Shown: positions 44,267 to 54,608, numbered from the stretch's first letter. The stretch is 64,000 nucleotides of DNA from Anaerocolumna sp. AGMB13025 (GCF_029689925.1 NZ_CP121445.1:4572501-4636500), one strand, 5' to 3'. The notes: generated by a model not told the origin, from the letters alone. Made by a program: numbers and translations.

Positions 44267-46777
44267 ATGGCAGACGGCTTAAAAGATACGCATGAAACGA
44301 TTGAATACAGTAAAAACTTACCCATTAAACTTTTCTGTCAACGAATCGGCACCGTAGAAAAACACTGGCACAGAAGTATTGAATTACTTTTCGTTCTCTC
44401 CGGTACCCTTACGGTCCGGGTAGAAAACCATAAATATACCTTGCATGAAGATGATATTCTGCTCATTAATTCCGATCAGGTACATGATACGAACAGTGAA
44501 GATTGTATACTGGTATTGTTACAGATGCGTCTGTCCCGATTTCATTATGACGGACTCAATTTAGAAGCATTGTATTTTGACTGCAATTCAACTACAAAAA
44601 AAAATAATGAAGCCTTTGACCAGCTCAGAGAAATCATAGCCAGATTAATTCAGCTAAACTCCGGCTCATCCTATTCTCAATTACTAAGATTGTCTTATGC
44701 TTATCACATCCTATACCTGTTATTGCATAATTTCCTTTCCCAAAGCCCCAACAGAAGCCGTCCTCCAAAGCATATGGAGCGGTTAAAACGTATCATCCGT
44801 TATATAGAAGAGAATTACCAAAACGATATCTCCCTTACAGAAATCGCAGAAAGAGAGGCTTTAACACCTCCTTATTTATCTTCTTTTTTTGAACGGAATA
44901 TGAATACCTCACTGACAAGTTATATTGCTAAAATCAGATTAAACCACTCTTTCTCCTATCTGCTGGACACAGAGATGTCAATTGAAGAGATTGCAGGGAT
45001 CTGCGGCTTTCCCAATCAACGATCCTATGCGGTGCTTTTCAAAAAGCAATATGGTATGCTTCCCAGCCAATACCGGAAAGCAAATCTTTCCGCTGAAAAG
45101 AAACAGAATTCTCTTCCAATGAATACACCCGCCCAGTATTTGAATCTGGAGAAATATGATTTTTATGAGAAACTTTCATCCTACCTAAACACACAGCCCC
45201 CGGTACCACTTGCCAATCCGGCTTTAACTGTCAGTTATACCTTTGACACCAAAAAAACAGTAAGTTTAAAAAAACCTTTAAACAAAAACTATCTGAATTT
45301 CTGTTCCGCCGGCCGGGCAAAAGAGCTATTAATTGGCAGTATACAGAATATGTTACGGATTCAGCAGGCGGAAATAGGCTTTCGGTATATTAAATTCCAT
45401 GACATATTCAGTGATGAACTTATGGTCTACAGAGAGGATTTAAAAGGAAATCCTTATCACAATTTTGTTATGTTGGACGAGGTATTTGACTTTTTAATAA
45501 ATATTGGGCTAAAACCACTGATACAACTTTCCTTTATGCCCAAAGCCCTGGCTAAAAATCCGGATTCGGTTATATTTGCTCTTCCCTTCTGTATCAGTGA
45601 ACCAAAAGATGACAGCAAATGGTCAGGTCTGGTTACTGACTTTGTTAACCATTTATTAGCGCGATACGGTTTTCATGAAGTATCCCAATGGATATTTACC
45701 TTCTGGAATGAAACTATGACGGGACATCCTTTTGATTTTGTTGATATGGATACTTTCCTGAGGTTATATAAAATTACATATGAAAGTGTAAAAAAGTGTA
45801 ATCCTGACCTCTTAGTTGCCTCCACTTCTTATGTAAGCAATACCTTTCCTTCTGAAAACTATAACCTGTTTTTAGAGTTCGCCAAACAAAATTACTGCAA
45901 GCCGGATGCATACCTGTTTCATTTTTATCCAATCCCAAATTATTCAGACATGGTATCCGACAAGGCCTTTAACACACTTTCCCTGGATTTAAGCGGAATG
46001 CTTTCAAAAGACCCGGATTCCTTTGGCAGATATCTAAAAATGCTAAATGAATCTTTACCGGATCGGGATAAGCTTCCCCTTTATATTACGGAATGGAATT
46101 TTAGTTCCTCCCACAGAGAATGGCTTAATGATACCTGCTATGCCTCTGCTTATATTGCCCGTAATATTTGCAGGAATCATGAGCTGGCGGAGAGTTTCTG
46201 TCATTGGACTCTTACGGATTGGATTGAAGAATTGGACTTTCCGGAGGAATTATTTCATGGAGGAATTGGGCATTTTACAAAGAATGGTATCAAGAAGCCG
46301 GCTTATTATGCTTATCAGTTTTTATCAGAACTTGGTGATGAATTTTTGGCAGAAGAGGAAGGAATTTTTATTACGAAAGACCGTGAAACTTACCGTATCC
46401 TTTTATATAATTACTTTGATGTATCCGAATCTTATTTAGAAGGCTTTAATTTTAATATGAGTTTTAAAAACCGATATGAAGTATTCCCCGATGCCGCAGA
46501 CAAACAGTTTAATCTGGAACTAATCGATGTGGAAGAGGGAACTTACTTAATTACTGAAAAAATCGTCAATAGGCATTACGGAAGCTGTTATGATAAATGG
46601 GTGGAGATGGGCTCAACCCCATTAACTACACTGGAAGAAATTAATACATTACGTGATTTATCAAGACCTTTCATAAAAAAATCGCAAATTGCTTCTGACG
46701 GACCCGTACTCCATTATTATGGAAGTCTAAAACCTCATGAGATACGGCTTATAATTTTGCAGAAATGCGGCAGGTAA
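44267..46777 (+). CDS. AraC-type regulator fused to a GH39 glycoside hydrolase domain
   Basis: 836 residues with CGGAGGATA before the ATG. Residues about 25-100 are a cupin sensor ('KHWHRSIELLFVLSGTLTV', 'EDDILLINSDQVHD'). Residues 170-272 are an AraC double helix-turn-helix ('ISLTEIAEREALTPPYLSSF', 'SIEEIAGICGFPNQRSYAVLF'). Residues about 315-836 are a GH39 (beta-xylosidase-type) domain with the acid/base Glu482 in 'FTFWNETMTG' and the nucleophile Glu609 in 'LYITEWNFSSS'. Both catalytic Glu are intact. It has no signal peptide, so it acts in the cytoplasm. It is divergent from GH3-pgmB and upstream of another glycosidase; it probably senses or processes the sugar that induces this locus (inference). 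Confidence 0.92.
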   Translation: MADGLKDTHETIEYSKNLPIKLFCQRIGTVEKHWHRSIELLFVLSGTLTVRVENHKYTLHEDDILLINSDQVHDTNSEDCILVLLQMRLSRFHYDGLNLEALYFDCNSTTKKNNEAFDQLREIIARLIQLNSGSSYSQLLRLSYAYHILYLLLHNFLSQSPNRSRPPKHMERLKRIIRYIEENYQNDISLTEIAEREALTPPYLSSFFERNMNTSLTSYIAKIRLNHSFSYLLDTEMSIEEIAGICGFPNQRSYAVLFKKQYGMLPSQYRKANLSAEKKQNSLPMNTPAQYLNLEKYDFYEKLSSYLNTQPPVPLANPALTVSYTFDTKKTVSLKKPLNKNYLNFCSAGRAKELLIGSIQNMLRIQQAEIGFRYIKFHDIFSDELMVYREDLKGNPYHNFVMLDEVFDFLINIGLKPLIQLSFMPKALAKNPDSVIFALPFCISEPKDDSKWSGLVTDFVNHLLARYGFHEVSQWIFTFWNETMTGHPFDFVDMDTFLRLYKITYESVKKCNPDLLVASTSYVSNTFPSENYNLFLEFAKQNYCKPDAYLFHFYPIPNYSDMVSDKAFNTLSLDLSGMLSKDPDSFGRYLKMLNESLPDRDKLPLYITEWNFSSSHREWLNDTCYASAYIARNICRNHELAESFCHWTLTDWIEELDFPEELFHGGIGHFTKNGIKKPAYYAYQFLSELGDEFLAEEEGIFITKDRETYRILLYNYFDVSESYLEGFNFNMSFKNRYEVFPDAADKQFNLELIDVEEGTYLITEKIVNRHYGSCYDKWVEMGSTPLTTLEEINTLRDLSRPFIKKSQIASDGPVLHYYGSLKPHEIRLIILQKCGR

Positions 46778-47005
46778 AAATTCTTCCCATTATTGTACTT
46801 AACATATCTATAAGAATTATATTACTTCCATTGCCTTAAGGTCAAAAATCAGCCTTTTAATTGTATGGACTACACAGCATTAAGGTACAAGATCAGAGTT
46901 TCATTAATAGAATCTCAAAATAGTACTATTATTTGACAGAATATTTAAAGCCAATAACTCCTGTCATGTTATATAATATAAAAAACTTATAGAATGGGGG
47001 ATTTT

Positions 47006-48523
47006 ATGAACGATTTTATATATACGACATCCATAGAAAAATGGGATACCTTTGAAGCAGTCCTACCTGGGTTTACGAAGGGAAATCCTTTTGCAGATTA
47101 TACTATTACTGGCTATTTTAAATCCAGTTACGAAACTAAAACCGTAGATGGTTTTTATGACGGTAATGGTAACTATATTGTTCGGTTTATGCCATCTTTT
47201 GAGGGAGAATATCAATTTATTATTAATGGTACTTTTTCCTCTGTGGAATACAACGGGAGTTTTAGTGTAACCTCACCTTCTGCAGATAACCATGGTCCGG
47301 TCCGGGTTGCTTCTAATCTTCATCTGATTTATGAAGACGGAACTCCCTATCACAGTCTTGGTACCACCTGTTATGCCTGGACCCATCAGTCAGCAGCGCT
47401 CCAGGAACAGACTCTAAAAACTTTATCGGAAAATGCCTTTAATAAACTGCGGTTTTGCGTTTTTCCAAAACACTACCTTTATAATTTTTATGAACCGGTA
47501 TCTTACCCTTATGAAGGAACACCCTGTGATTCCACGGACCTGAATGAGGATAATTTTGTTTTATTCAGTGATAATAACACCTTTAAAGGAAATCAGTGGG
47601 ACTATAAAAGATTTAACCCCTCTCATTTTCAAAATTTTGAAAAACGAATAAAAGACTTAAGAGATTTAGGGATAGAAGCAGATATTATCCTGATGCACCC
47701 CTATGACCGATGGGGTTTTAGCCACATGGGACCGGAAAATGAGGCTTTTTATCTTCGATATGTCCTTGCCAGATTCAGCGCTTATCGAAATGTGTGGTGG
47801 TCCCTGGCCAATGAATATGATATATTCACTCATAAATCCATTGCTGATTGGGAAGCTAATGCGAAAGAAGTTTATACTCATGACCCTTATAACCATCTGC
47901 GCTCCATACACAACTGTTTTGAGTTTTATGATTTTAACCGTCCCTGGATTACCCACTGCAGTATCCAGCGGCTTGATCTGTATAAAACCGCAGAATGTAC
48001 CACCGAATGGAGACTACAGTATAAAAAACCGGTTGTACTGGACGAAATCGCTTATGAAGGTAACATCAATCATGCCTGGGGCAACATTAGCGGTCAGGAA
48101 ATGACCAGACGTTTTTGGGAATGTTTTGTCCGTGGCGGATATCCGGGACATGGTGAAACCTATCAGCATCCGAAGGACCTTCTTTGGTGGTCTCACGGAG
48201 GAACTCTTCACGGTGAAAGTCCTGCCCGAATAAAATTTTTATCAGAAATAATGCAGCAGACTCCAAGTAATGGCTTGATTCCGGTCAAAGGGGAATGGGA
48301 TGAGGTCTTAGGTATCGCTGACGGTGGAGCATATGCTATTCATTATTACAGCTTGTTTCGTCCGGGTTTTCGGACTTTTTCCTTTCCTCCGGACCAGGAA
48401 TATGAGGTCGAAGTGATTGATACCTGGAATATGACAATAGAAAAGATGGGTCCCTTCCTTGGTAAGTGTAAGATTACTCTTCCTGGCAAAGAATTTATGG
48501 CAATACGAATCATAAAAAAATAA
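47006..48523 (+). CDS. Glycoside hydrolase-like protein with DUF5060 and apiosidase-like (DUF4038) barrel
   Basis: 505 residues from the ATG at 47006, which has GGGGGA 5 nt upstream; an ATG at 46994 would add four residues. An N-terminal beta domain (about 5-90, 'GYFKSSYETKTVDGFYDGNGNY') is DUF5060-like. The barrel that follows has 'HLIYEDGTPYHSLGTTCYAWTHQ' and 'ADIILMHPYDRWG', and catalytic-site candidates Glu in 'WWSLANEYDIF' and in 'PVVLDEIAYEG'. Related proteins act on plant polysaccharide side chains such as apiose or rhamnogalacturonan. No signal peptide. It ends at a strong terminator. Confidence 0.82.
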   Translation: MNDFIYTTSIEKWDTFEAVLPGFTKGNPFADYTITGYFKSSYETKTVDGFYDGNGNYIVRFMPSFEGEYQFIINGTFSSVEYNGSFSVTSPSADNHGPVRVASNLHLIYEDGTPYHSLGTTCYAWTHQSAALQEQTLKTLSENAFNKLRFCVFPKHYLYNFYEPVSYPYEGTPCDSTDLNEDNFVLFSDNNTFKGNQWDYKRFNPSHFQNFEKRIKDLRDLGIEADIILMHPYDRWGFSHMGPENEAFYLRYVLARFSAYRNVWWSLANEYDIFTHKSIADWEANAKEVYTHDPYNHLRSIHNCFEFYDFNRPWITHCSIQRLDLYKTAECTTEWRLQYKKPVVLDEIAYEGNINHAWGNISGQEMTRRFWECFVRGGYPGHGETYQHPKDLLWWSHGGTLHGESPARIKFLSEIMQQTPSNGLIPVKGEWDEVLGIADGGAYAIHYYSLFRPGFRTFSFPPDQEYEVEVIDTWNMTIEKMGPFLGKCKITLPGKEFMAIRIIKK

Positions 48524-48531
48524 CCTTCCTC

Positions 48532-48577
48532 AATAGAAAAAGCCATCTCAAAAGTTCTTGAGACAGCTTTTTCTATT
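48532..48577. terminator. Bidirectional terminator
   Basis: AGAAAAAGC and GCTTTTTCT pair (48535-48543 with 48566-48574), and CTCAA/TTGAG (48547-48551 with 48558-48562) close the top; T-run follows. It separates the glycosidase (plus) and the Ig-like protein gene (minus). Confidence 0.9.
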
Positions 48578-48608
48578 TTTTATTATTTTAAATTTCTTTC
48601 TGAAAATA

Positions 48609-49919
48609 CTACTCTTTTTCAACCACTACCTTGGCTACAACCGACTTGTCACCGCATTTAATGGTAATGTTTGCTTCTCCTGCTTTTAAAGGGGTATATA
48701 CCCAGGATTCCTCTTCTGCATTATATTCTACTTTTAAAACTTCCGGTTTATCCGATTTAATAGTGACTTTATCTGTTGTATCCCCAGGTTCCACATTATA
48801 ATATATATTGAAGTATTCATCCCCAACATAGGTTGAAAATTCTTCGGAATCTAAGGTAATACTTTCACAAGGAGCTTCCGTTACAACAATAGTAACAGTT
48901 CCGATTACAGTTCCCTGCTCTGATCCTTCTCTTACTATAACATCTGCTGTACCGTTTTTATTGGCATACAGATAATTATTCGTTCCGTCCTTGCTTAATC
49001 GCAATACATTATTATCCGGATTCGCTTCATCAAAATCTTTGATTGCAAAATAATAATTGGTATTCTCTTTTGGATAGCTGATTAAACTGAGTACATCCAG
49101 ATTATTTCCTAATAATAATTCTTTTTTAGCCTCGGAAATTCCGGTATCTTTTATCTCAATTTTAAAGCTTCCGACTGTTTTGGTTTTCTTATTATAGGTC
49201 TCTTTTACAGTAACGGTGTAAGTACCCGCCTTTTTAGCCGTGAACTGATATCCGTAAAAATAACGGTCTCCTATAAAACTCTTAAGAACATCCTGATATT
49301 CTTTACTGTCTGAAACTTCTTTTACTTTTGATGCATCATATTTTACAACTTTTACGGTAAAGTCATCACTGTTTGATGTTACAGAATAGGTTGCATTCGG
49401 ATTGCGGTATGTAATATTGAACATAGGATCCTCCGAACTATAATAGTCAGCGAGGTCAAATTTACCGCTTCCTACCGGGAATTCATTTTCATAATCACTT
49501 ACTGTTAAGGCTGCATTTTTTACCGTAACTTTGCACTTACCAACCGTTGTTTTTTTACCCTTATAAGTCTGTGTGCAGGTAATTGTTGCACTTCCGGCTT
49601 TAACACCGGTTAAAAATCCTCCGGTCTTACCGATTTTTACGACAGCGGTGCTGCTGGAGGTAAATTGATAGGTTGCTCCTTTTACCGGGTTTTTAATGAA
49701 AAGTTTCTGTCCACCAGCAATTTCCCATGAACTGCTGTTCCAAAAAACCTTATTGTCTAATTTACCAACAGGTATTGTCATCGCTGTTGAACTTACAGCT
49801 GCTTTTTTAACTGCGGCATCTGCTACTGAGCCAGGCAGATTTAAATTGCCTGCTAACAGTGAACAGATTACTGCCAATAATACCATGAATCTTGTTGCCT
49901 TGATCTTTGATGTCCTCAT
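48609..49919 (-). CDS. Secreted Ig-like (Big-type) repeat protein
   Basis: 436 residues with a signal peptide (about 1-35, ending VADAA). Four beta-sandwich repeats follow, each with the alternating pattern of bacterial Ig-like domains: 'VKIGKTGGFLTGVKAGSATITC', 'FTAKKAGTYTVTVKETYNKK', 'NKNGTADVIVREGSEQGTV' and 'YTPLKAGEANITIKCGDKSVV'. There is no catalytic domain, anchor motif or SLH domain. It probably coats or interacts with the cell surface. Similar C-terminal Ig modules occur in the 2019-residue PHP protein of this window. Single gene, 181 bp after the PASTA gene's end. Confidence 0.8.
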   Translation of the reverse strand: MRTSKIKATRFMVLLAVICSLLAGNLNLPGSVADAAVKKAAVSSTAMTIPVGKLDNKVFWNSSSWEIAGGQKLFIKNPVKGATYQFTSSSTAVVKIGKTGGFLTGVKAGSATITCTQTYKGKKTTVGKCKVTVKNAALTVSDYENEFPVGSGKFDLADYYSSEDPMFNITYRNPNATYSVTSNSDDFTVKVVKYDASKVKEVSDSKEYQDVLKSFIGDRYFYGYQFTAKKAGTYTVTVKETYNKKTKTVGSFKIEIKDTGISEAKKELLLGNNLDVLSLISYPKENTNYYFAIKDFDEANPDNNVLRLSKDGTNNYLYANKNGTADVIVREGSEQGTVIGTVTIVVTEAPCESITLDSEEFSTYVGDEYFNIYYNVEPGDTTDKVTIKSDKPEVLKVEYNAEEESWVYTPLKAGEANITIKCGDKSVVAKVVVEKE

Positions 49920-50100
49920 AAGTTTTCTCCTCGTCTGTAATTTTTTTCCAGACTTGTAAATTTAATGTAAAGTTTGATATATGCAAAATTTTACATCATA
50001 TTTTGTCACATGTCAACAAATTATACTATATTTTTCCATTATTTTTAGACTTATTATGGTAAAAGTTCTGCTTCTTTTATTCTACAACTAGATAACGAAA

Positions 50101-52308
50101 TCAGTCGCCTGAGCCTAAGGATACCGTTACATAAATCTTAGCATCTAAATCCACTTCCTGATCCTTTACTGTCTGATCAATTATCTTACCTTTAACAACA
50201 TCGGAGGAATACCAGTCTGTAAACACAAGTTCAATATCCGCTTTCTTTTTATTAACCTCTTTCTGCCATCCCACTATCTCTGACTTTGACATACCGGTAA
50301 AATCCTTAAGGAATACTTTTCCAAGAGACACATTAATCTTTAAGTTTTCCCCCTTGGGCAGATAAGTTCCTTTATAATTCTGTCCGTACAGCTTTCCTTC
50401 TTCATAGGTATCACTGTAACATTCGTTAACGACATAAGGTACACCGTTGGTATCACACCATAATTTCAAATCCTCTTTGGCAAGACCATCGAAATTCTTA
50501 ATCAGTACTCCATTGTCCGTTTCTGACACCCATACATCAATTATCTGGTCAATATCCACAAGATCCTCTACTATGCTTTGCTTTGTAATCACACCTTTTG
50601 CCTTTGTTGTATCCGTATCTGCAAGAAAGGTCAGTTCGATATGGGCACCTTTTTGATTTACGTCATCTCTCCACGTTAGTATCTCTGATTTAGTTTTACC
50701 GATAAAATTTTCTGCCATAACAAGACCCAGAGAGTGGTATACGGTAAGAGTCTTACCAGAGGGTATATAATCCCCTGCCCTACAGTCCTGCTTATATAGT
50801 TTTCCAATGGAATAATCACTGGAGTAACTGTCAATCACATTAAGAGTAATTCCGTTTCGCATTGCCCATGCCTTGGCATCATTAAGGGTTAGTTTCCACA
50901 TACTTTCTGCACGGATTCCACTGTTGACGGCAATGGAAAGCAGGATGGTTTCCCCGGTATTAACCCGCTTTTTGGGCTTTACATTCTGACCGATTACGGT
51001 TTGACTAAGAGCTTTCCCATTCTCTACTTCACGATAGTTAAGGGTAATATTTAAGTCTTTCGCTGCAATTTCCGCTTCACTTTTTGTCATACCCGAAAAA
51101 TCAGGAAGTACAACCATATCTTCCTTGTCCTTTAGTACCAGAGTTATAATCTGGTCTGCGCCGATTTTAGCACCGGATGAGATGGACTGGGACGTAATGA
51201 TTCCCTGCTCTCCCACTTCGTCCCCATTACGAAGGAATACCTTAATACCGTAAAGTCCTGCCAGACTCGTTGCTTCCGCTTTCGATAAACCTCCAAAATC
51301 CGGCACCAGGATTTTTCCCTCTTCCCTGGCAATTCTTACGGTAAGAATCTGTTTCTGATCGATTTCTGTTCCCGCCGCAATATCCTGACCGATTACCGTA
51401 TCAATTTTGGCATCATTTATCTCCAGTTTGAAAAATACACTCATTCCATAAAGGGTTGCAAACTCTGAAGCTTCCGTTCTGGTCATACCTGTAAAATCAG
51501 GTACCAAAATCGCTTTTCCTCTGGATATACTGATTTTAACGGAATCCTTCCGTGTAATCTTCGTATCTTTTTTTATGCTTTGGTTAAATACCTTACCGTA
51601 TTCTATATCCGGATTAAACACTTCTTTTATTGTAACTTTCATTTCATTGTCTTCTTCCCATTGCAGAATATCCGTCTTGGTCTTTCCGTAAAAATCCGGC
51701 ATTTTAACTGTTGCGCTTAGATCTTCATTACCGCTTGATACATAGATGGTCATTCTGTTTTTCCGGAGGAATTCCTCCACAGAGCCGTCGACAAACTCAT
51801 AGCTGATGACCTCATCTTTCGGAATTACTTCGCTGGTTTCGAATTTGATGGTTATCCCTGACATTTGATTATCAGCAATCCAACCTTTTAGTTCCGGTAA
51901 TTTCATATTCTGAATATCCGGCAGTGCTACAGCCTCCTCCGGGTCTGCACCTAAAGAATAGGTTACCGTTAAAGCACTGCTTTTACTAATCCTTTTACCT
52001 GGCTTAATATCCTGGGATATGACACTATCAGCAGCAATTTTCTTACTGTAGATTCCATTCATTACGGTATTTTCATGCTCCTTTAAACTCCAGGTCTGTA
52101 CCTCTTCAAGCTTCCAGTCAGACATATCGGGAACAGTCACTTTACCCAACTGCATAAATACAAGAATAGCCAGACCTGTGAGCAGAATGGCAGCCCCTGC
52201 CACAATCCACCGTCCGGGTCTTTTCTGTGCCGGTACAAACACCTCTTCCTGAAAGCTTTCCGGTTTTTTCTCAGATATATCATCTAGAAAACTCTTACGT
52301 CCATCCAT
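50101..52308 (-). CDS. Membrane-anchored protein with about ten PASTA repeats
   Basis: 735 residues from the ATG at 52308 (GGGGA 5 nt upstream); a GTG at 52320 is also in frame. A short cytoplasmic N-terminus is followed by one membrane segment (about 33-55, 'WIVAGAAILLTGLAILVFM') and about ten PASTA-like repeats of 65-70 residues, each starting with a (V)PDFxG(M/L)(T/S)KxEA-type motif. PASTA domains bind uncrosslinked peptidoglycan or beta-lactams and are usually the sensor part of PknB-like kinases or PBP2x. No kinase or transpeptidase domain is present here. It is the last gene of an operon with an ABC ATPase (1-nt gap) and an FtsX permease. Confidence 0.9.
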   Translation of the reverse strand: MDGRKSFLDDISEKKPESFQEEVFVPAQKRPGRWIVAGAAILLTGLAILVFMQLGKVTVPDMSDWKLEEVQTWSLKEHENTVMNGIYSKKIAADSVISQDIKPGKRISKSSALTVTYSLGADPEEAVALPDIQNMKLPELKGWIADNQMSGITIKFETSEVIPKDEVISYEFVDGSVEEFLRKNRMTIYVSSGNEDLSATVKMPDFYGKTKTDILQWEEDNEMKVTIKEVFNPDIEYGKVFNQSIKKDTKITRKDSVKISISRGKAILVPDFTGMTRTEASEFATLYGMSVFFKLEINDAKIDTVIGQDIAAGTEIDQKQILTVRIAREEGKILVPDFGGLSKAEATSLAGLYGIKVFLRNGDEVGEQGIITSQSISSGAKIGADQIITLVLKDKEDMVVLPDFSGMTKSEAEIAAKDLNITLNYREVENGKALSQTVIGQNVKPKKRVNTGETILLSIAVNSGIRAESMWKLTLNDAKAWAMRNGITLNVIDSYSSDYSIGKLYKQDCRAGDYIPSGKTLTVYHSLGLVMAENFIGKTKSEILTWRDDVNQKGAHIELTFLADTDTTKAKGVITKQSIVEDLVDIDQIIDVWVSETDNGVLIKNFDGLAKEDLKLWCDTNGVPYVVNECYSDTYEEGKLYGQNYKGTYLPKGENLKINVSLGKVFLKDFTGMSKSEIVGWQKEVNKKKADIELVFTDWYSSDVVKGKIIDQTVKDQEVDLDAKIYVTVSLGSGD

Positions 52309-52309
52309 A

Positions 52310-52996
52310 CTATTCCCCACGTTCTTCTACTAATTTACCATCAAACAGCTTTAAAGTAATATCACTGCTTCCTGCCACCTCATCGGAATGAGTAACTAAG
52401 ATTATTGTTTTATCATAGTCGTGGGCCAGTTGCTTAAATAATTCGATGATTTCCTTTGCAGTAGCCGTATCAAGAGCTCCGGTAGGTTCATCCCCGAGGA
52501 TTAAATCCACATCTTTTGCAAGGGCTCTGGCAATTGCCACCCTTTGCTGCTCACCGCCGGATAATTTAGTAATCAGCCGGTCTGCTTTAGACTGAACGAT
52601 TCCCACAGAGGAAAGGATTTTATACGCAGTCTCCCTTTGTCCTTTACCCCTTTTATGATCCATGATCATCATGTTTGTTTCCACATTTTCCACTCCGGTT
52701 AAATAATCGGTCAGATTATATTTCTGGAATATGATTGCCATGTGGTTGCGCCTGAATTTTGTATATCCAATACTTTTGATATCCTTGCCCTGGTACAATA
52801 CCTTGCCCTTTTCCGGAACATCCAGGGCACTGGCCAGTGCTAAAAGTGTAGTCTTTCCTGAACCCGAAGGTCCAAGTATGGTATAAAATTTTCCTTTCTC
52901 AAATTGAAAGGAAAGCTCGTTTAAAATCATCCTCTTTTTTCCGCCGTCTATGTAACCGTAAGATAATTTCTCCAATTCAAATATAATTGACTCCAT
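52310..52996 (-). CDS. ABC transporter ATP-binding protein, partner of FtsX permease
   Basis: 228 residues. Walker A GPSGSGKTT at 42-50, signature LSGGEQQ at 145-151 and Walker B DLILGDEPTGALD at about 164-176. It is of the same subfamily as the ATPase at 1699-2400 but clearly a different gene. It sits between the permease (15-nt gap upstream) and the PASTA protein. Its function is likely mechanotransmission or export, as in MacB/FtsEX systems. Confidence 0.96.
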   Translation of the reverse strand: MESIIFELEKLSYGYIDGGKKRMILNELSFQFEKGKFYTILGPSGSGKTTLLALASALDVPEKGKVLYQGKDIKSIGYTKFRRNHMAIIFQKYNLTDYLTGVENVETNMMIMDHKRGKGQRETAYKILSSVGIVQSKADRLITKLSGGEQQRVAIARALAKDVDLILGDEPTGALDTATAKEIIELFKQLAHDYDKTIILVTHSDEVAGSSDITLKLFDGKLVEERGE

Positions 52997-53011
52997 TTAT
53001 TGCCTCTCTTT

Positions 53012-54376
53012 CTAATTCTGTAAGGATTCCCTGGGTTTATAGGAAAGTATGATCAGTAACGGTGCACCTGCCGAAAGAATTACCAATCCAAAACTAATCA
53101 ATAACAGGTTATAAACCACTTCGCCATCAACGGATACATTAAACTCTTTGGCCACATCGCTGATTTTGACCTGATTTTTTTCAGCTCCGCCGATAGCGAA
53201 GGATATGGCTCCGCCGGTGTTTTTGGTATTCTCTTCCACCAATTGGTTTTTTACGATCCAGGAAGCGGCATAGTCTGCACTAAATCTGCTGGCTGCAGCC
53301 GCGACGGTAAAGGCTATTACGGAAACTGCAAGGATTTCAAGTAAAAATTGTGATAAAATCTTTTGTTTCCCTTCCCCGCTGGATAATAACAGACCGATTT
53401 CAAATTTACGGTCTCTGACAAAGATCGTAATAATCGCCAGCATGATAATTGCACCGGCAGCAAATACCACAACCAGAAGAATCGATATTACTGTACTGAT
53501 TAAATCCAAGGGTCTGGTTAAAGACTTGTACTCATTATCACTGGCATATAAGGTAATATAATCGTTAGGCATCTGTTTCTTGTGCCGGTCAATGAATTTA
53601 TCAATATCCATTGGATCCTTAAGCCTGAAGCTTACGGAAGCCGCCTTGCTGTCATCGGACTGGGTACCTGAAAGTTTTTTTGCACTCTCTAAAGAGGTAT
53701 ACATCTGATCCACCATAAAGGAAGAACTGCCCTTAAAAATCCCGGTAATTTCAAAAGAATAGGTCTGTTTATCCACACTGGAGGTCAGTTCAACCGAGTC
53801 TCCTACCGCTAAATTATTCTTTCCGGCAAACTCTTCGGATATCAAAAGCGTATCCTTCCCTTCATCTTCCTTACCCCGAAGCCGTCCCTGGGTAATTTTA
53901 TAAGTTCCGTCGTCAAATTCCTGGGGCGTGTCAGAACTGCTGCCTATGACCATAAAGGATGACCCCAGATCGGAAGCTGAACCAACGGTTGCAACAGATA
54001 ACTGTCCCCCCTCGCTGCCGCCTCCCAAATTCACAGCACTTTTTAAATCCTCATTCCCTGCACTGGTTATTTCCGTTATATATAAATCCTTTACCAACGG
54101 ATCCTTAGCAATTTCTCTGGCTAAAGAAGCTGACAGATTTAACTTGGTATAATCCGCCTGGGATAATTGATCTTCCATGGCTTTCATATAATCTGCCTTC
54201 ATTTCAACTACCGCCCCCAGCTCCTTACGGACATATACCTTTGACGAGTTCACACTGTTCTTTATAATAATTCCTGTAAATACCAGACCATACACAACAA
54301 ATAATATGACAAATATCATTATGGCCTTAGTCGGTTTCCTAATCAGACTTAGGAACGCATGCTTTATTGCTCTCAT
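53012..54376 (-). CDS. ABC transporter permease, FtsX-domain
   Basis: 454 residues. One N-terminal membrane segment (about 17-38), a large extracytoplasmic MacB-PCD-like domain (about 40-285, 'LLISEEFAGKNNLAVGDSVEL'), then three membrane segments (about 290-315, 340-365, 425-445). 'DRKFEIGLLLSSGEGKQKIL' is the cytoplasmic coupling loop of FtsX permeases. First gene of the permease-ATPase-PASTA operon, divergent from the response regulator at 54609 (232-bp spacer), which is the likely regulator. Confidence 0.93.
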   Translation of the reverse strand: MRAIKHAFLSLIRKPTKAIMIFVILFVVYGLVFTGIIIKNSVNSSKVYVRKELGAVVEMKADYMKAMEDQLSQADYTKLNLSASLAREIAKDPLVKDLYITEITSAGNEDLKSAVNLGGGSEGGQLSVATVGSASDLGSSFMVIGSSSDTPQEFDDGTYKITQGRLRGKEDEGKDTLLISEEFAGKNNLAVGDSVELTSSVDKQTYSFEITGIFKGSSSFMVDQMYTSLESAKKLSGTQSDDSKAASVSFRLKDPMDIDKFIDRHKKQMPNDYITLYASDNEYKSLTRPLDLISTVISILLVVVFAAGAIIMLAIITIFVRDRKFEIGLLLSSGEGKQKILSQFLLEILAVSVIAFTVAAAASRFSADYAASWIVKNQLVEENTKNTGGAISFAIGGAEKNQVKISDVAKEFNVSVDGEVVYNLLLISFGLVILSAGAPLLIILSYKPRESLQN

Positions 54377-54608
54377 AACATCTTTCCTCCTGTTTTTATT
54401 GGCTCACGGCCTTGTAATAAATTCTAGAGTCCCCGTGTGTGATTCCTGTGAGAATTCTGTGGGACCTTGATGAAACATGAGTTTTTCCTGTCTTTCACAC
54501 AAACAACACATCAAAATGTTATGATAGAGTTATAACTGTTAAGGATTAAATAGGTCTAACCATAGATAAAAAGGTTCAAAATATAGGATGAGGAAGGTTT
54601 AAAGTTTT

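Noticed and set aside
46933..46977. TTGACA and TATAAT ahead of the DUF5060 glycosidase
   Set aside because: The two boxes are 33 bp apart, so they do not form one promoter.
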